Notes: generated by a model from the sequence alone, not told the origin. A stretch of 64,000 nucleotides of DNA from Dasypus novemcinctus (GCF_030445035.2 NC_080677.1:106141513-106205512), one strand, 5' to 3'. Shown: positions 12,006-23,418, counted from the stretch's first letter. Program-made: numbers and translations.

Positions 12006-12412
12006 GGGAAGCAGTTGTAGCTCAACTGATAAGAGTGTCAGCCTACCATATAGGAGGTCCAGGGTTCAAAACCAGGGCCTCCTGACCCATGTGTGAACTG
12101 GCCCATGTGCAGTGCTGATGCACACAAGGAGTACCATGCCATGCAGGGGTGTCCCCCACATAGGGGACAGTATTTGTTGCCCTGCAAGGAGAGCCACCCC
12201 ACGCAAAGAAAGCGCAGACTGCCCAGGAGTGGTGCCACACACACGGAGAGCTAACACAGCAAGATGACACAACAAAAAAGAGATACAGATTCCTGGTGCC
12301 ACTGACAAGCAGTCACAAAAGAAAACGCAGCAAATGGACATAGACAGCAGACAACTGGGGTGGGGAGGAAGGGGAGAGAAATAAATTATTTTTTTAAAAA
12401 TCTTTAAAAAAT
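12006..12412 (+). mobile_element. DAS-type SINE inserted next to a short SINE tail
   Basis: The element starts GGGAAGCAGTTGTAGCTCAA. The target-site duplication AAAAGAAAAATGT (11993-12005 and 12413-12425) shows that it integrated in the A-rich tail of the preceding short SINE. Confidence 0.92.
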
Positions 12413-12425
12413 AAAAGAAAAATGT

Positions 12426-12985
12426 TCTGTGTGTTCTTAGGTCAGCCCATCTGTGGTGACTCTGCCAAAAGAGGTGGGGTGGGAGGAATAGGTATGTTTC
12501 AGATAATTCCTCCAAAACTTACTGGGGTTTCTATGGCAAGCTTGTCCCTCAACTTTGAAGATATTCATGGAGAAACAACAACCCATGAACACAAATGACA
12601 CATTATTTTGAATTATAATCTTTAATAAATGAAAATTATACAATTGAACAAATTATTCCAAACTACCAAATAAATGACGCAGGTCTCACCAAAACAGCTG
12701 ACATGTACAATGACATTTAGAAAAACATTACTCCATCTGGATCTTGTTTTGCCATCTGAAAAACTCTACAGTTAATGCATCCTACCATGACCAGTGGAGA
12801 GTTGCATATAGATGCACAGGCTTTGTAATATAGACACTTAAGGGATAAACTGATTAAGAAAAGCATGCAAAACAAAATTCCAGAAAATTTTGGGTAAGAA
12901 CTATACAGCATATTAAAATTAAAATATTCATCATTCAAATAGAAAACCTTTATAAAGTCTATATAGTTGCACACTTTTTTGAAAG
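12426..12985. other. Intergenic DNA, nothing recognised
   Basis: AT-rich unique-looking sequence with stops in all frames. No gene, RNA or classifiable repeat was seen. Confidence 0.5.
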
Positions 12986-12989
12986 GGAG

Positions 12990-13195
12990 CTGTCTTCAGA
13001 GCCAAACTCACTGGGTTTGATTCTTAGTTGTGCCAAGCTGTCAGATCTCAGGCAGTTTAATTTCTCTGTGCCTCAGTTTCCTCATCAGTAAAATGGGGGT
13101 ACAGCTAGATCCATCCTGCGGGGTTTTAAGGAGAATTAAATGAGTGTACTGTCTGGCACAGAGTAAGTGCTATATAGGAGTTAGCTATCATGATC
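12990..13195 (+). repeat. MIR SINE
   Basis: It carries the diagnostic TTCTCTGTGCCTCAGTTTCC, CAGTAAAATGGGGGTA and CTGTCTGGCACAGAGTAAG, and covers much of the MIR consensus. Confidence 0.9.
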
Positions 13196-13457
13196 TCTAT
13201 GTACTAGAGGTGGGGCTCTTTTAAGGTGCCATTTAACAAAGTCAACACAAATGAGTCCCTTGACTTGGCACTTCAGACTGCTTGGACCCAAAACTCAAAC
13301 CTGAGTAAAGATCAGGACCAATAGATGCTCCCTTCTATTAGCTAGGTAACTGAGCTCAGAAGTACTCTTTTCTGAAGCTCTCCAGCACTATGAACTCTGG
13401 GTGTCCAGAAGACGGAGAAGAGCAAGCTCTGGAACAGCAAACATTAACTAAAAGGTG

Positions 13458-14016
13458 TGTGACAGTTTGAAGCTGGGTGGATCCCAGAATAGCCTGCTCT
13501 TAAAGCTAATCCATTCCTGTGTATATGAACCTATTGTAAGTGGGACCTTTTGATTAAATCACTGCAATTCAGGGCCTTTAATTAGATTGTGTGACCCAGG
13601 GGTGGGTCTTAATCCTCTTGCTGGAGTCCTTTTTAAAGGAGAAATAAAAAGCCGCAGACACAGAAAGAAAAGCTGCAGAAATAGAGAAAAACCCAGAAGC
13701 TGAGAGAGAAGGTTGCTGGGACCAGAAGCTGGGATCAAAGGAACAGAAAGGCTGAGAGGAAGCCACTTTAGCCAGAAGCTGAAAGAGATGAGGCTGGGAG
13801 AAGAAGCAAAGATGGGCAGTCACCACTGTGCCCTGCCATGTGGCGGGAGTCCGGAATCACCAGCAGCCCACCTTCAGGGAGATAGTTTTGCCTGATGCCT
13901 TGATTTGGACATTTTTCCCAGCCTCAGAACTGTAAGCTTACAAGTTGATAAATCCCACTGTAGAAGACAACCCATTTCTGATATATTGCATTGGCAGCCT
14001 TTAGCAAATTAAAACA
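13458..14016 (+). mobile_element. Solo LTR of an endogenous retrovirus-like element
   Basis: A 559-bp unit begins TGTGACAGTTTGAAGC and ends AAATTAAAACA (TG...CA). It is flanked by the 5-bp duplication AGGTG (13453-13457 and 14017-14021), as expected of retroviral-type integration. The A/G-rich middle (about 13640-13800) has several CAGAAGCTG-type repeats. There is no internal coding region, so this is a solo LTR, likely of the ERVL/MaLR group. The family name was not determined. Confidence 0.8.
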
Positions 14017-14023
14017 AGGTGCC

Positions 14024-14389
14024 GGGAAACGGACTTTGGCCCAGTGGTTAGGGCGTCCGTCTACCATATGGGAGGTCCGCGGTTCAAACCCCGGGCCTCC
14101 TCAACCCGTGTGGAGCTGGCCATGCGCAGTGCTGATGTGCGCAAGGAGTGCCGTGCCACGCAAGGGTGTCCCCCGCGTGGGGGAGCCCCCACGCGCAAGG
14201 AGTGCGCCCGTGAGGAAAGCCGCCCAGCGTGAAAAGAAAGTGCAGCCTGCCCAGGAATGGCTGACGACAACAGAAGCGGACAAAGAAACAAAAGCAGACA
14301 AAGAAACAAGACGCAACAAATAGACACCAAGAACAAGACAACCAGGGGAGGGGGGGAAATTAAATAAATAAATAAATCTTTAAAAAAAA
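14024..14389 (+). mobile_element. DAS-type SINE at the 3' edge of a solo LTR
   Basis: The element starts GGGAAACGGACTTTGGCCCA, with B box GCGGTTCAAACCCCGGG. The target duplication AAGGTGCC lies at 14016-14023 and 14390-14397, overlapping the 3' target duplication of the solo LTR. The SINE is therefore younger than the LTR. Confidence 0.92.
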
Positions 14390-14397
14390 AAGGTGCC

Positions 14398-14840
14398 ATA
14401 TAGAGATCATCCATGGCTTACCACTTTACAGAAAATTGTGATACAGTACAGCATACCTATAATAAGATTTATAAAACATTTTTGATAATTCAGAAAGCAC
14501 TTCAAGCTCCAACAATGTTTCAGAATCGTTATTAAGAACACTGGTTATCACTCTGCTGTAGAGATACAGACATGGAAGGATAATGGGTTGAACTTGTATC
14601 ACTGTATCCTAGAAGTAGTCTTTTTTAATTTAATCCTTGATATAACAAGCTTGCTAACTACTATGTCTTTTTCTACTTTTTTATTTTCCAGTTGCTTGGG
14701 CTCTGGACAGTGAGGATATTAACAAGTCTTTTTCTGTGAGAATTTATCATCTACCCAGCCCTCACCTTATCACAAAGGTCAATTACCCTGAGAGTAGCAC
14801 CCCAAAATCAACATCCAGAAAATAATTATTTGCTCTGCCC
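14398..14840. other. Intergenic DNA, nothing recognised
   Basis: Unique-looking AT-rich sequence. No gene or clear repeat was seen. Confidence 0.5.
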
Positions 14841-15045
14841 ACAAACTGCATGTTTTGAAAGTTTTTATTTACTGAAATACAGTCATTGGTTAGCCATTCA
14901 CTTGTTGGAAGGACATCTAGATTGTTTCCAGATTTTGATTATTACAAATAAAGCTGTATGTACATTCTTATATAGAATTTTGTGTCTACATAACTTTTCA
15001 TTTCCCTGGGATAAATGCCCAAGAAACAATTGCTGGATTGTATGG

Positions 15046-15668
15046 TGTATTAGTCTGCCAAAGGGGTGCTGATGCAAAGTACCAGAAATCTGTTGGCTTT
15101 TATAAAGGGTATTTATTTGGGGTAAAAGCTTACAGTTACAAGGCTGTGAAGAGTCCAACCTAAGGTTGCTTTCTCACTAAAGTCAGTGGCCACACGTTGA
15201 AGCAAGATGGTCACTGATCTCTTCAACTGGGAGGGTTCAGCCCTCCCCTCTGGGCTTCCTCTCTCTCAGCTGCAGGCTGGCATAGAGCTTGTCTCTCAGG
15301 GCTTCCTCTCTCCTGGCATAGGGCCTTCTATGTCAGTCTTGGCTCTCTTGCCAAGGTCAGCTGCAAAGTATTTGGTAAATGGCTCATCTCTCCCCGGGGC
15401 ACCAGGATCAAACATGACAGAGCACTCTCTCTTCCCATGTGTCTTCTTGAGTGAGTGTCTGTTTTTATCAGCCCAACCTGAGTTACACCTTACTGACGTA
15501 GCCCAATCTGAAGCCCTAAATCGATTTTGTCAAATAAACTTAATCAGAGGCCTCTCACTGAATTCAATACAGTCAAAGGTAATCACACCCAGAGAAATAG
15601 ATTAGCTTACAAACATAATCTTTCTCTTTTTGGGATTCACAAAAATAATCTCAAACCATCACATTTGG
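15046..15668 (-). mobile_element. Solo LTR, copy 1 of a family repeated at 38466
   Basis: The unit begins TGTATTAGTCTGCC on the plus strand and ends ATCAAACCATCACA-like. It interrupts antisense L1 sequence, which resumes in register with TTTAGTTTTATAAGAAACTGCC. A related copy lies at about 38466-39101. Shared blocks are AAGTACCAGAAA, TTTATAAAGGGTATTTATTT, GTTGAAGCAAGAT and CAGTTTACAAACATAATC-like. The minus orientation is inferred from similarity to MaLR-type LTRs, whose 3' ends read ...GACTAATACA. Confidence 0.75.
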
Positions 15669-16208
15669 AAAAGTACATATTTAGTTTTATAAGAAACTGC
15701 CAAACTGTTTCCTAGACTAGCTGTGCCATTTTACATTCCTACAAACAACATATGAGTGATGTTCACCAGTATTAGTCTTCATTTTAGTCTTCTGATAGGT
15801 TTATAATGACATTTCAATGTAATTTTTGTATTATAGTAACATATATGTCACATGAAATTTACTATTTTAACCATTTTGAAGTGACTCATTCTGTGGCATT
15901 AATTACATTTACAGCGTTGTGCTACCATCTACACCATCTATTACCAAAACTTTTTCACCACTCAAAACAGAAATTCTGTACCCATTAAGCAATATCTCCC
16001 CATTCACCCTCCTCCCAGCCCCTGGTAACCTCTAGTCTACTTTGTATCTCTATAAATTTGCCTATTTTATATATAAGTGGAATAAATATTTGTCTTTTTG
16101 TGTTTGGCTTATTTCATGGAGCATAATGTTTTCAAGGTTCATCTATATTACAGCATGTATCAGAATTTTGTTCCTTTTTTATGGCTGAATAATATTCTAT
16201 TGAATGTA

Positions 16209-16265
16209 TATCCATTTGGGTTGTATCCACCTTTTGTTATCCATTTGGGTTGTATCCACCTTTTG
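16209..16265. repeat. 29-bp tandem duplication inside L1
   Basis: Two head-to-tail copies of a unit starting TATCCATTTGGGTTGTATCC lie at 16209-16237 and 16238-16265. They are nearly identical, so the duplication is recent relative to the old L1 fragment that holds it. Confidence 0.9.
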
Positions 16266-17018
16266 GCTATTGTGAATAATGCTGCTATGAACATCCATAT
16301 ACAGGTATCTGTTTGCATTCCTTCCTTCCATTCTTTTGGGTATATACCTAGGAGTGGAATTGCTGGGTCATATGGTCATTCTATGTTTAACTTTTTTAGG
16401 AACTGTCAAACTGTTTTTCACATGGGTGTACCATTTCACATTTCCACCAGCAATATATAAGGGTTCCGATTTCAACACATCCTCATCGATACTTACTATT
16501 TTTCTTTAAAAGGAAAAAAAAGCCATCCTAGTGGTTTTGAAATGGTATCTCATTGTGGTTTTGACTTGCATTTCCCTAATGACTAATAATGCTTAGCATT
16601 TTTTAAAATTCTTATTGGTCATTTGTATATCTCCTTTGGAGAAATGTCTATTCAAGCCTCAGCCCATTTTGTAATTAGGTTTTTGTCTTTGTGTTGTTGA
16701 GTCATCTGTGGTTTTAATCTGCATTTCCCTAATGGCTGAGGAAGTTGAACATATTTTCATGTGTTTATTTGTCATCTGTATATTTTCTTCAGTGAAATGT
16801 CTATTCATGTCTTTTGTCCATCTTCTAACTGGATTGTTTATTTCATATTGACTTTTGAGAGTTCTTTGTATTTTCTAGAAACTAGTCCTTTGTCAGATGT
16901 GTGGTTTGCAAATATTTTCTCCCAGCCTGCAGCTTGTCTTTTCACCCTCGTCACATGGTCTCTCACAAAGCAAAAGTTTTTAACTTGGTAAGGTCCAATT
17001 TATCAAGTTTTCCTTTTA

Positions 17019-17393
17019 TTTTTTTTTTTAAGATTTTATTTATTTATTTCTACCCCCTCCCTCCATTGTCTGCTCTCTCTGTCCATTCACTGCGTGTTCT
17101 TCTGTGTCTGCTTGTGCTCTCACTAGGTGGTTCCGGGAACCGATCCTGGGACCTTCCGGAGTGGGAGAGAGGCACAATCATTCTCTTGCGCCACCTCAGC
17201 TCCTGGTCAGCTGCATTTCTTATTATCGCTCCTCTGCGTCTTTTTTTGTCGTGTCATCTTGCTACACCAGCTCTCCGTATGGGCCAGCACTCCACACTGG
17301 CCAGTTTGCCTTCACCCGGAGGCCCTGAATATCAAACCCTTGACCTCCTATATGATAGAAAGGAGCCCAACTGCTTGAGCCACATCCGCTTCC
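17019..17393 (-). mobile_element. Dimeric tRNA-derived SINE, antisense
   Basis: It is flanked by a perfect 15-bp duplication CAAGTTTTCCTTTTA (17004-17018, 17394-17408). Read on the minus strand, it has a first tRNA-like head (17310-17393), then a spacer, then a second tRNA-like unit near 17115-17205 (GAGGTGGCGCAAGAGAATGA and GGATCGGTTCCC), then the usual SINE tail. It is therefore a two-monomer element. Confidence 0.9.
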
Positions 17394-17499
17394 CAAGTTT
17401 TCCTTTTAGGGATCATGTTTTTTGGGACAAGTCTGAGGACTCCACCACAAGAGACACTGTTCTAAAATTAGGATCAGTAATTTAGCCCAATTTGCCCAG

Positions 17500-18089
17500 G
17501 ACTTTTCTGGTTTTAGCCCCGAAGAGTCCAATGTCCTGAGAAACTCCACAGCCCCAGACAAACCAGAATAGTCAGTCACCCTAACTAGAACCAATGAACT
17601 CCTGCACATCTTTTGCACCAAACCAGCCTCAACTGAGCAGTAGAGGGCCAGGGCCAGGGAGACACCACATCTTTATGGCTTAGAATCAGGACATGATGTC
17701 ACTGACAATATGCTATGATGCTATGCTATGATGTTATGACTGGCACACATGGTAACTTCACAATTTCCTGTCTCATTACAATGGAATGAAGCTCCAGAGA
17801 GGCAGTCTGGCAAGAGACTAAAGTTTCACTTACACAGCCATCCCATTATTCTCTCTTAGCTTCAGACTCAGGCAGCAAAGTAGCCCTTTTCACAATTCCC
17901 ACCCACACCCTTCCACACCTTAGTTAAACCCTCTGGTCCTCACCTAAGGAACTCTTTTTTAAAATGCTAAAGTCTGGGACCCCTCCTAAAACAATTAATT
18001 TGGTTCTCTGGCAACTGCATCCAGGCATCTATTAGTTATAAAAACTCTCCCAGCGATTTTATTGTGCAGCCAAGGCTGAGAACCACTGC
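17500..18089. other. Intergenic DNA, nothing recognised
   Basis: Contains a short imperfect repeat of GCTATGATG at about 17712-17740. No gene or clear repeat family was recognised. Confidence 0.5.
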
Positions 18090-18212
18090 CCTAAACCCTA
18101 GGACTGGAAAGCCCACGAGGGCAAGGATGAGATCTGTTTTGCCACCACTGCACCCAAAGCACCCAGCACTGTGCTTCCATAGAGTAGGAATTCAATATTC
18201 ATTTAATCATGA
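18090..18212 (+). repeat. L2 LINE 3' end
   Basis: GAGGGCAAGGATGAGATCTG, CACCCAGCACTGTGC and AGAGTAGGAATTCAATATTC match the ancient L2 3'-end pattern. Confidence 0.7.
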
Positions 18213-18336
18213 AAAAAAAAAGAGAAGAATATAGAAACGATAAAAGATTGGTACCAAATGTTCTTTACTTTGTCTCTCCTGCTGGGAACTGAAGAATCAA
18301 ATCAGGTGCCAGATAAACTACAAGACAAACCTCCCT

Positions 18337-18782
18337 GGGAAGCAGACTTGGCCCGATGGATAGGGCACCCACCTACCACATAGGAGGTCTGCGGTTCAAA
18401 CCCCAGGCCTCCTTGATGTGGAGCTGGCCCATGTGCAGTGCTGATGCACACAAGGAGTGCCATGCCACTCAGGGGTGTTCCCTACGTAGGGGAGCCCCAC
18501 GTGCCACACAGGGGTGTCCTCCATGTAGGGGAGCCCCACTCGCAAGGAATGCGCCACATAAGGAGAGCCGCCCAGCACAAAAGAAAGTGCAGCCTGCCCA
18601 GGAATGGTGCCGCACACACGGAGAGCTGACACAACAAGATTACACAACAAAAAGAAACACAGATTCCCGGTGCTGCTGATAAGGATAGAAGCGGTCACAG
18701 AAGAACACACAGCAAATGGACACAGAGAGCAGACAACTGGGGGGGAGGATAAATAAATAAATAAATTTTTCTAAAAAAAAAA
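18337..18782 (+). mobile_element. DAS-type SINE with internal duplication
   Basis: The target duplication AAACCTCCCT lies at 18327-18336 and 18783-18792. The body has a duplicated block of about 45 bases: ACGTAGGGGAGCCCCACGTG near 18484 and a variant near 18524. A (TAAA) tail follows. Confidence 0.93.
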
Positions 18783-18974
18783 AAACCTCCCTAAATATAG
18801 GCTCTCCCCAAGTTTTTCCCAATCTCCCAAAAAGCTATTGGAGTTGAAATCCTTGATATCTTTAATGGGCATTTTTACTCCCATCAATTTACAGGTAGCT
18901 ACTTCAGACCTGAAACATAAGAGCTGTACCTCATCCTTGGGTAAATTAGAGTAAGTTAGAGGCCCTAGCAGCAT

Positions 18975-19105
18975 CGTTACTGAGAGGGAGTTGGTTAGAA
19001 ATGCAGATTTTCATTCCCTATCCCTGACCAACCAAATCAGAATCTGCAGTTTAACAAGAGCAGGGGGTGAGCCACGTGCTCATTAAAGTTTGAGAAGCAC
19101 CATCT
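18975..19105 (+). repeat. MER5A-like DNA transposon remnant
   Basis: TTAGAAATGCAGATTTTC, AATCAGAATCTGCAGTTTAA and ATTAAAGTTTGAGAAGCAC fit the non-autonomous hAT element MER5A. Confidence 0.7.
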
Positions 19106-19109
19106 TACC

Positions 19110-21600
19110 CAGTTGACTGAGAAATCATTGTGGGAGCTGATCAGGTGGCTCCTCGGAAGGATTCTTTAGCACCTGGAGAGCTGGGATTCTCCCTCCCCCA
19201 TTTCCCCGACTTCCCCACTTCCCCCATTCCCATCCCATAGACCAGGTGTTCTTCACTTTTTATTCCATGGACCCCTTACTAAGTCCACACTAAACTGTGT
19301 ATTATTTCATAAATATATCACACCGCACGAACACATTCCCTCAAGAATAATGTTTGTTTGAATTTCAATTCAAGTTCACACACCCTTGTCATGAAGCCCT
19401 GCCATAGATTCTCAGATGGGGGAATGGGGGGGAAAGAGCTGCAGCACACAAAGAAGCCAAATCGTAGTGCTTTCTGGCCTTCATAAAAACCCCAAAGCAT
19501 CTAAGGACTTGAATCTTTTCTCTTTTCGAGTATAAGCCTTGAACTTGAAAGAGTAATGAGCAGGCAAACCAATGCTTCAGAGGAAAATAACCTCAAGCTA
19601 CCATACGGTCTGTCTATTTTTACTTCCTAAAGGATTTGGGAGAAGACAGGTCCATGACCAGGTACTAAGTATTATCCTGAGATGGATTAAATGAAGTGGC
19701 CTTTCTGAATCACCCGGTGGCTAAGGCAGACTCTGGGGCTGCTCCAGCAAGGCAGGGTGGGTGGGCCTCTTCACTCCCTTCCCCACGTGGCCAGAGTTTT
19801 GTAATTCCCACATGACGTCCTCTGTGCTCGGCAATCCCCTCACAGCACCAATGATCAGCACCAAGATCCTTAGAAACCCTTGCCTGTCTCTCCTCCGTCT
19901 TGCATCTAGTTAGTGTGTCAGCATCCTCATGAGCATTTACAATAGGCTGTTACTTCCGTCATCTACTTCTTCATCCTAAAGCCTTTCTATTGGGTTCGAG
20001 GGTGAAAAAGGGAGACCGTGGCCATCTTTTGCCACAGGCTCAATAAAAAAACAGACTTATACCTGCAAGGAAATCATTTATGTTTTGCAAATTCTAGATA
20101 CCTAATTGTACACTTTTACACAATTTTCTCCAAACCACCCACTAAATTACCTACTCATCCATTCCTGCAGACACATAACTGACACTCTCCAGAAGTTCAC
20201 GGAGAGCAGCTCCAAACCTGGAGTAAACATCAAGGGAAGAATTAAAACCTCAACTCAGTCCATCCTAAGCCCCTCTCTGTCCTCAACCGTAACCCGCTGG
20301 TGCTGCACTAACACAGCCGCACCTGAACCGACAGTCTCCGCTAGAAACTGTGTTGAAATAATTATGCCTTGTTCTTGATGAAATTGCCTAAACTCTTTAT
20401 AGCTTGACAACATTATATACCAAAAACATTTTTCATGCCTTGACCATGGTTTGAGGCAGTTTTTTGCATTCTGCATCAGGAGGAAATTGATTAATGTGAA
20501 TGTTTTAGCTGTGGTTGTTGTTTGTGTATAAACTTTTGTTAAAACAAGTACGGCAGAATAAATGACCTTTATGTAGACACCTATTAAGGCACTAAAAGGC
20601 TTGGCTACATTCATCCAAGACGCGTACACATAACGACTGGAACAATAAGGGGATCAGCAGCTGCAAGGGGTTGAATTGAATTCTGCAACAATAGAAAAGT
20701 TTTTCAGACCCAAATACCAGCAATCAAAGAGAATTTTTGCAGATAATCCAAGAGAAAGAAAATTAAAAAAAAAAAATGCAACCCAACTTTGCACCAGTTA
20801 GCATAAGGTTGCCATCAGAAACATGTCAGCTTAAGAGCAGACCATACCACCATTCTTTTGCACAACTGCAGTATTCAGAACTGTTTCCCCAAATAATCCC
20901 AGATGGCATGCCACAAAATTTCAATTCATTTTAAAAGCTTTCTTTGCTGTTATTATGTGATTGAGAGTGCAAAAGCAAGTTGCCATTCTCATGGCACTAT
21001 TTGCATTGCTATTATCCCCTAAAATCCCCTTTAAACAGCTACATTGTCAGCCCATAGGCCTCATTTAGAACTACAAAAAAGCCCAGATTAATTCGATCAA
21101 AGAAAGAGCCAAGTACAAAATGCACTTTTCAAACTGTATCAGAGTGGGTTCGCTTTACAGATCGCTTCAGGGCAAGAACCGCGGGGAAAAGAAAGCGCTG
21201 AAATAAAGCTTGGTTATGAAGCGAAATAACTAGGTTTGGCTCCCTCTCTGATTTATTTGAGCATGTCAAGGCGAAATCTCCAATTAAAAATTATTCGCGG
21301 GAAATATATTTAAATATAAATGCTGAAACAGACCCCCACAAATTGCAGCATCACATTTGCACCCTTGGCTTTCCGCCACCATTCTTGGAAGGCTGTTTGA
21401 AGCCTTGCGTGGGTAACCTGGTTAGCACCAGGCATCTGAAGCCTCATACCCTGAAGTAAGCCAAAGTACTTTGCACTTGTAGACATTTACATCTGATTTT
21501 TTTTTCACCCCATCCCCAAAAGAATTGTTTTAAATTACCACAAGAAAATAATTGCTGGAAAAGAAAGGAACACGGTAATGACAGCATTTCTTTTCACAAA
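19110..21600. other. Repeat-poor flank of the CpG island
   Basis: No SINE, L1, LTR or MIR was recognised across about 2.5 kb, in a window where such elements otherwise occur every few hundred bases. No convincing ORF is present. The sequence is AT-rich near 20050-21560, with TTTAAATATAAATGC-type and TTAATTCGATC-type motifs. This could be regulatory DNA or the body of a non-coding transcript. Conservation cannot be judged from one sequence. Confidence 0.4.
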
Positions 21601-21649
21601 ACAATAGGCACTACTAAGATTCAGGTTCAAATTCCAAAGTATAAGCTAG

Positions 21650-22190
21650 CCGCACCCACCCCCCCCCACCCCCCCCACCCCCCCCGCCGCCCCGCTCCCG
21701 CCTCGTTCTACAGGCAGGTGACAGGGACAGCGACGGTGACGCGGCGGTCTGTCGGTCTGGTGCTTTGGTGGTTTGTTTTAGTCTCACCTGGGGGCCTGGA
21801 GATGGAGGAGAAGGCTGAGGTGAGCCACGCGGGAGTGTGGCTTCCTCGGGACGCTCCGTCAGTGGCCGAGGCGGGGCGGACGCGGCGGCCCCGCGGGAGG
21901 CGCTCGGGCCCGCGCGGCCCCCGGCGAGCGCCCCGCCCCGCGCCGCGCCGCGCGCCGCCCTCAGCCGACGCTTCGTGCGCAGACAGGGTGCTGGGGAGGG
22001 AGCTGCACAAAGGTAGGGCTGCGGCACGAGTGCGGCAAGTGCGCAGTTGCCGCTTCAGGGCCCGAGCGGGGCCCGGAGGGCGCGGAGAACACCGGCAGCT
22101 GCTGCGAACGGGAAAGTCCTCTGCGGAAAGAAGAGCCGGGGCCGCTTTCGGGCCCGTCGTTTCCGCTTAACCTTTCCTCCCGGAGGGATG
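21650..22190. promoter_or_regulatory. Orphan CpG island, candidate promoter
   Basis: GC content rises sharply, with dense CpG dinucleotides peaking at about 21840-22010 (CCGCGGGAGG, CCGCGCCGCGC). It begins with a C-rich tract at 21657-21690. GC boxes (GGGGCGG and complements) are visible, for example GAGGCGGGGCGGAC at 21868. No recognisable protein-coding exon lies beside it. Open frames across it (for example 21718-22170) are arginine/proline/alanine-rich, as GC-rich DNA gives by chance. It is probably the promoter of a non-coding RNA or an unannotated first exon. Direction is unknown, and one possible splice donor is AAGGTAGGG at 22010. Confidence 0.65.
21651..21696. repeat. C-rich tract, potential G-quadruplex on the minus strand
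   Basis: Runs of 7-9 C separated by single A, then CGCCGCCCCGC. The minus strand has four or more long G runs. Confidence 0.85.
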
Positions 22191-22948
22191 GACTCAAAGT
22201 CCCGGGATGTCTGCTGTGCCCGAAACACACCCTGGAAACAAAAGTTACATCATGGAGTTCTTTAAAAATTTGAAACTAAAAAAAAACACTTGATGCTGCT
22301 GCTCTCAGCACATCACATGTTTAGAAGAGGCGCCGCTGCCTGCTCAGGGGCTCTCCCCGAAAACCCGGTCCTGAACTTCTGGGACACATGCCTAGCCAGG
22401 ACTTTACAGGGTTAATAAGTTAATCGAATTGAACCTAGTCACTCCCCACCCTCCGACCAACAAATCCTCATAATCGTTTTGAGAATTTTCAAGAGAAAAC
22501 AAACACACTGTAAATTGGAAATGTTACCCCACCCCTAAAGCCCTGAAGGCGGAGAAGGAAGCAACCGGTGAACACAAGTACAGGAAAGGAAGCTTAGAAT
22601 GGTTTTCACTTCAGAATACTTTCCATTTTCCCCAAATCTTCCAAACCAACCATTTGGAGTATTTCACTAACGGTCCTAACTTTTATCTACAGCAACGGTA
22701 CAAAGAAAAATGGTTCTGATTTTTTTCAAATTCCCTGAAATTTACGTCTCCAAGCCTAAACTTCTAAAGGAAAGGGGATAGACAACCAGGTCTGTTGATT
22801 CGCTGTCAAACTATGTCTTACATACCCAAAATGATTTGTTCCCACTGAATCTTAAAAAGCTGTTAATTAGATGGAATTAGAATGTTACCTGTGGCTTTTT
22901 ATGTAGGTGTATCCTCACTAAAGTCCTAGATAAAAATACAATTACTTC

Positions 22949-23418
22949 TGAAAAGGTTCTAAAATTGTCTGAGGTGATGGCAGCACAACTCCTTGATGAA
23001 AATAAGAGCCACTGAGTGTACACGTCCAGTGGATTGTACAAAGCGGAGGACTCTGTAACACAGTGAATCCTGTGGTGGGAGACAGAATACGGTGAAGAGA
23101 AAAAATATGAGAACGTTCTCTCATGAACTATAACAAATATGTAATACTAATACAAGGTGTTAATAATCAGGTGGGTTGGGGGGGAAATACACCAAATGTA
23201 AGATATGGTCTATAGTTAATAGTACTATTTTGACCATAGTTGGGAACAAATGTTTCAAAACAATGCTAAGTGTTGGTGGTGGGGTGATGTATGGGAGCCC
23301 CGTATGATGATATGCATGTTTTGTAAGTTCACAACTTTCACTGTGTACTTATTATTTATGTGCATTCATCTATAAATGATATACTTCAATAAATTTTTTA
23401 AATATATAAATGCAAAAT
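22949..23418 (+). mobile_element. L1 3'-UTR fragment
   Basis: It is flanked by the 16-bp perfect duplication AAAATACAATTACTTC (22933-22948, 23419-23434). The 3' half (GTGGGTTGGGGGGGAAATAC to an AATAAA A-rich end) matches the last module of the L1 3' UTRs at 8640-8890 and 46860-47110. Confidence 0.88.

Larger units (their letters stand above)
14845..17490 (-). mobile_element. Nested antisense L1 fragments
   Basis: Antisense L1 ORF2 C-terminal and 3'-UTR sequence appears in pieces: 14845-15045, 15669-15810, about 15815-16704, and 16705-17003 continuing past a SINE. The segment near TGCATTTCCCTAATG occurs twice (about 16570 and 16725). This suggests that one L1 fragment (about 15815-16704) lies inside another. 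A solo LTR (15046-15668) and a SINE (17019-17393) are further insertions. No intact ORF remains, and the outer right limit is uncertain. Confidence 0.75.

Noticed and set aside
21718-22170. 150-codon R/P/A-rich protein in the CpG island
   Set aside because: GC-rich DNA lacks stop codons by chance on both strands. The translations have no domain, and no splice or family evidence supports them.
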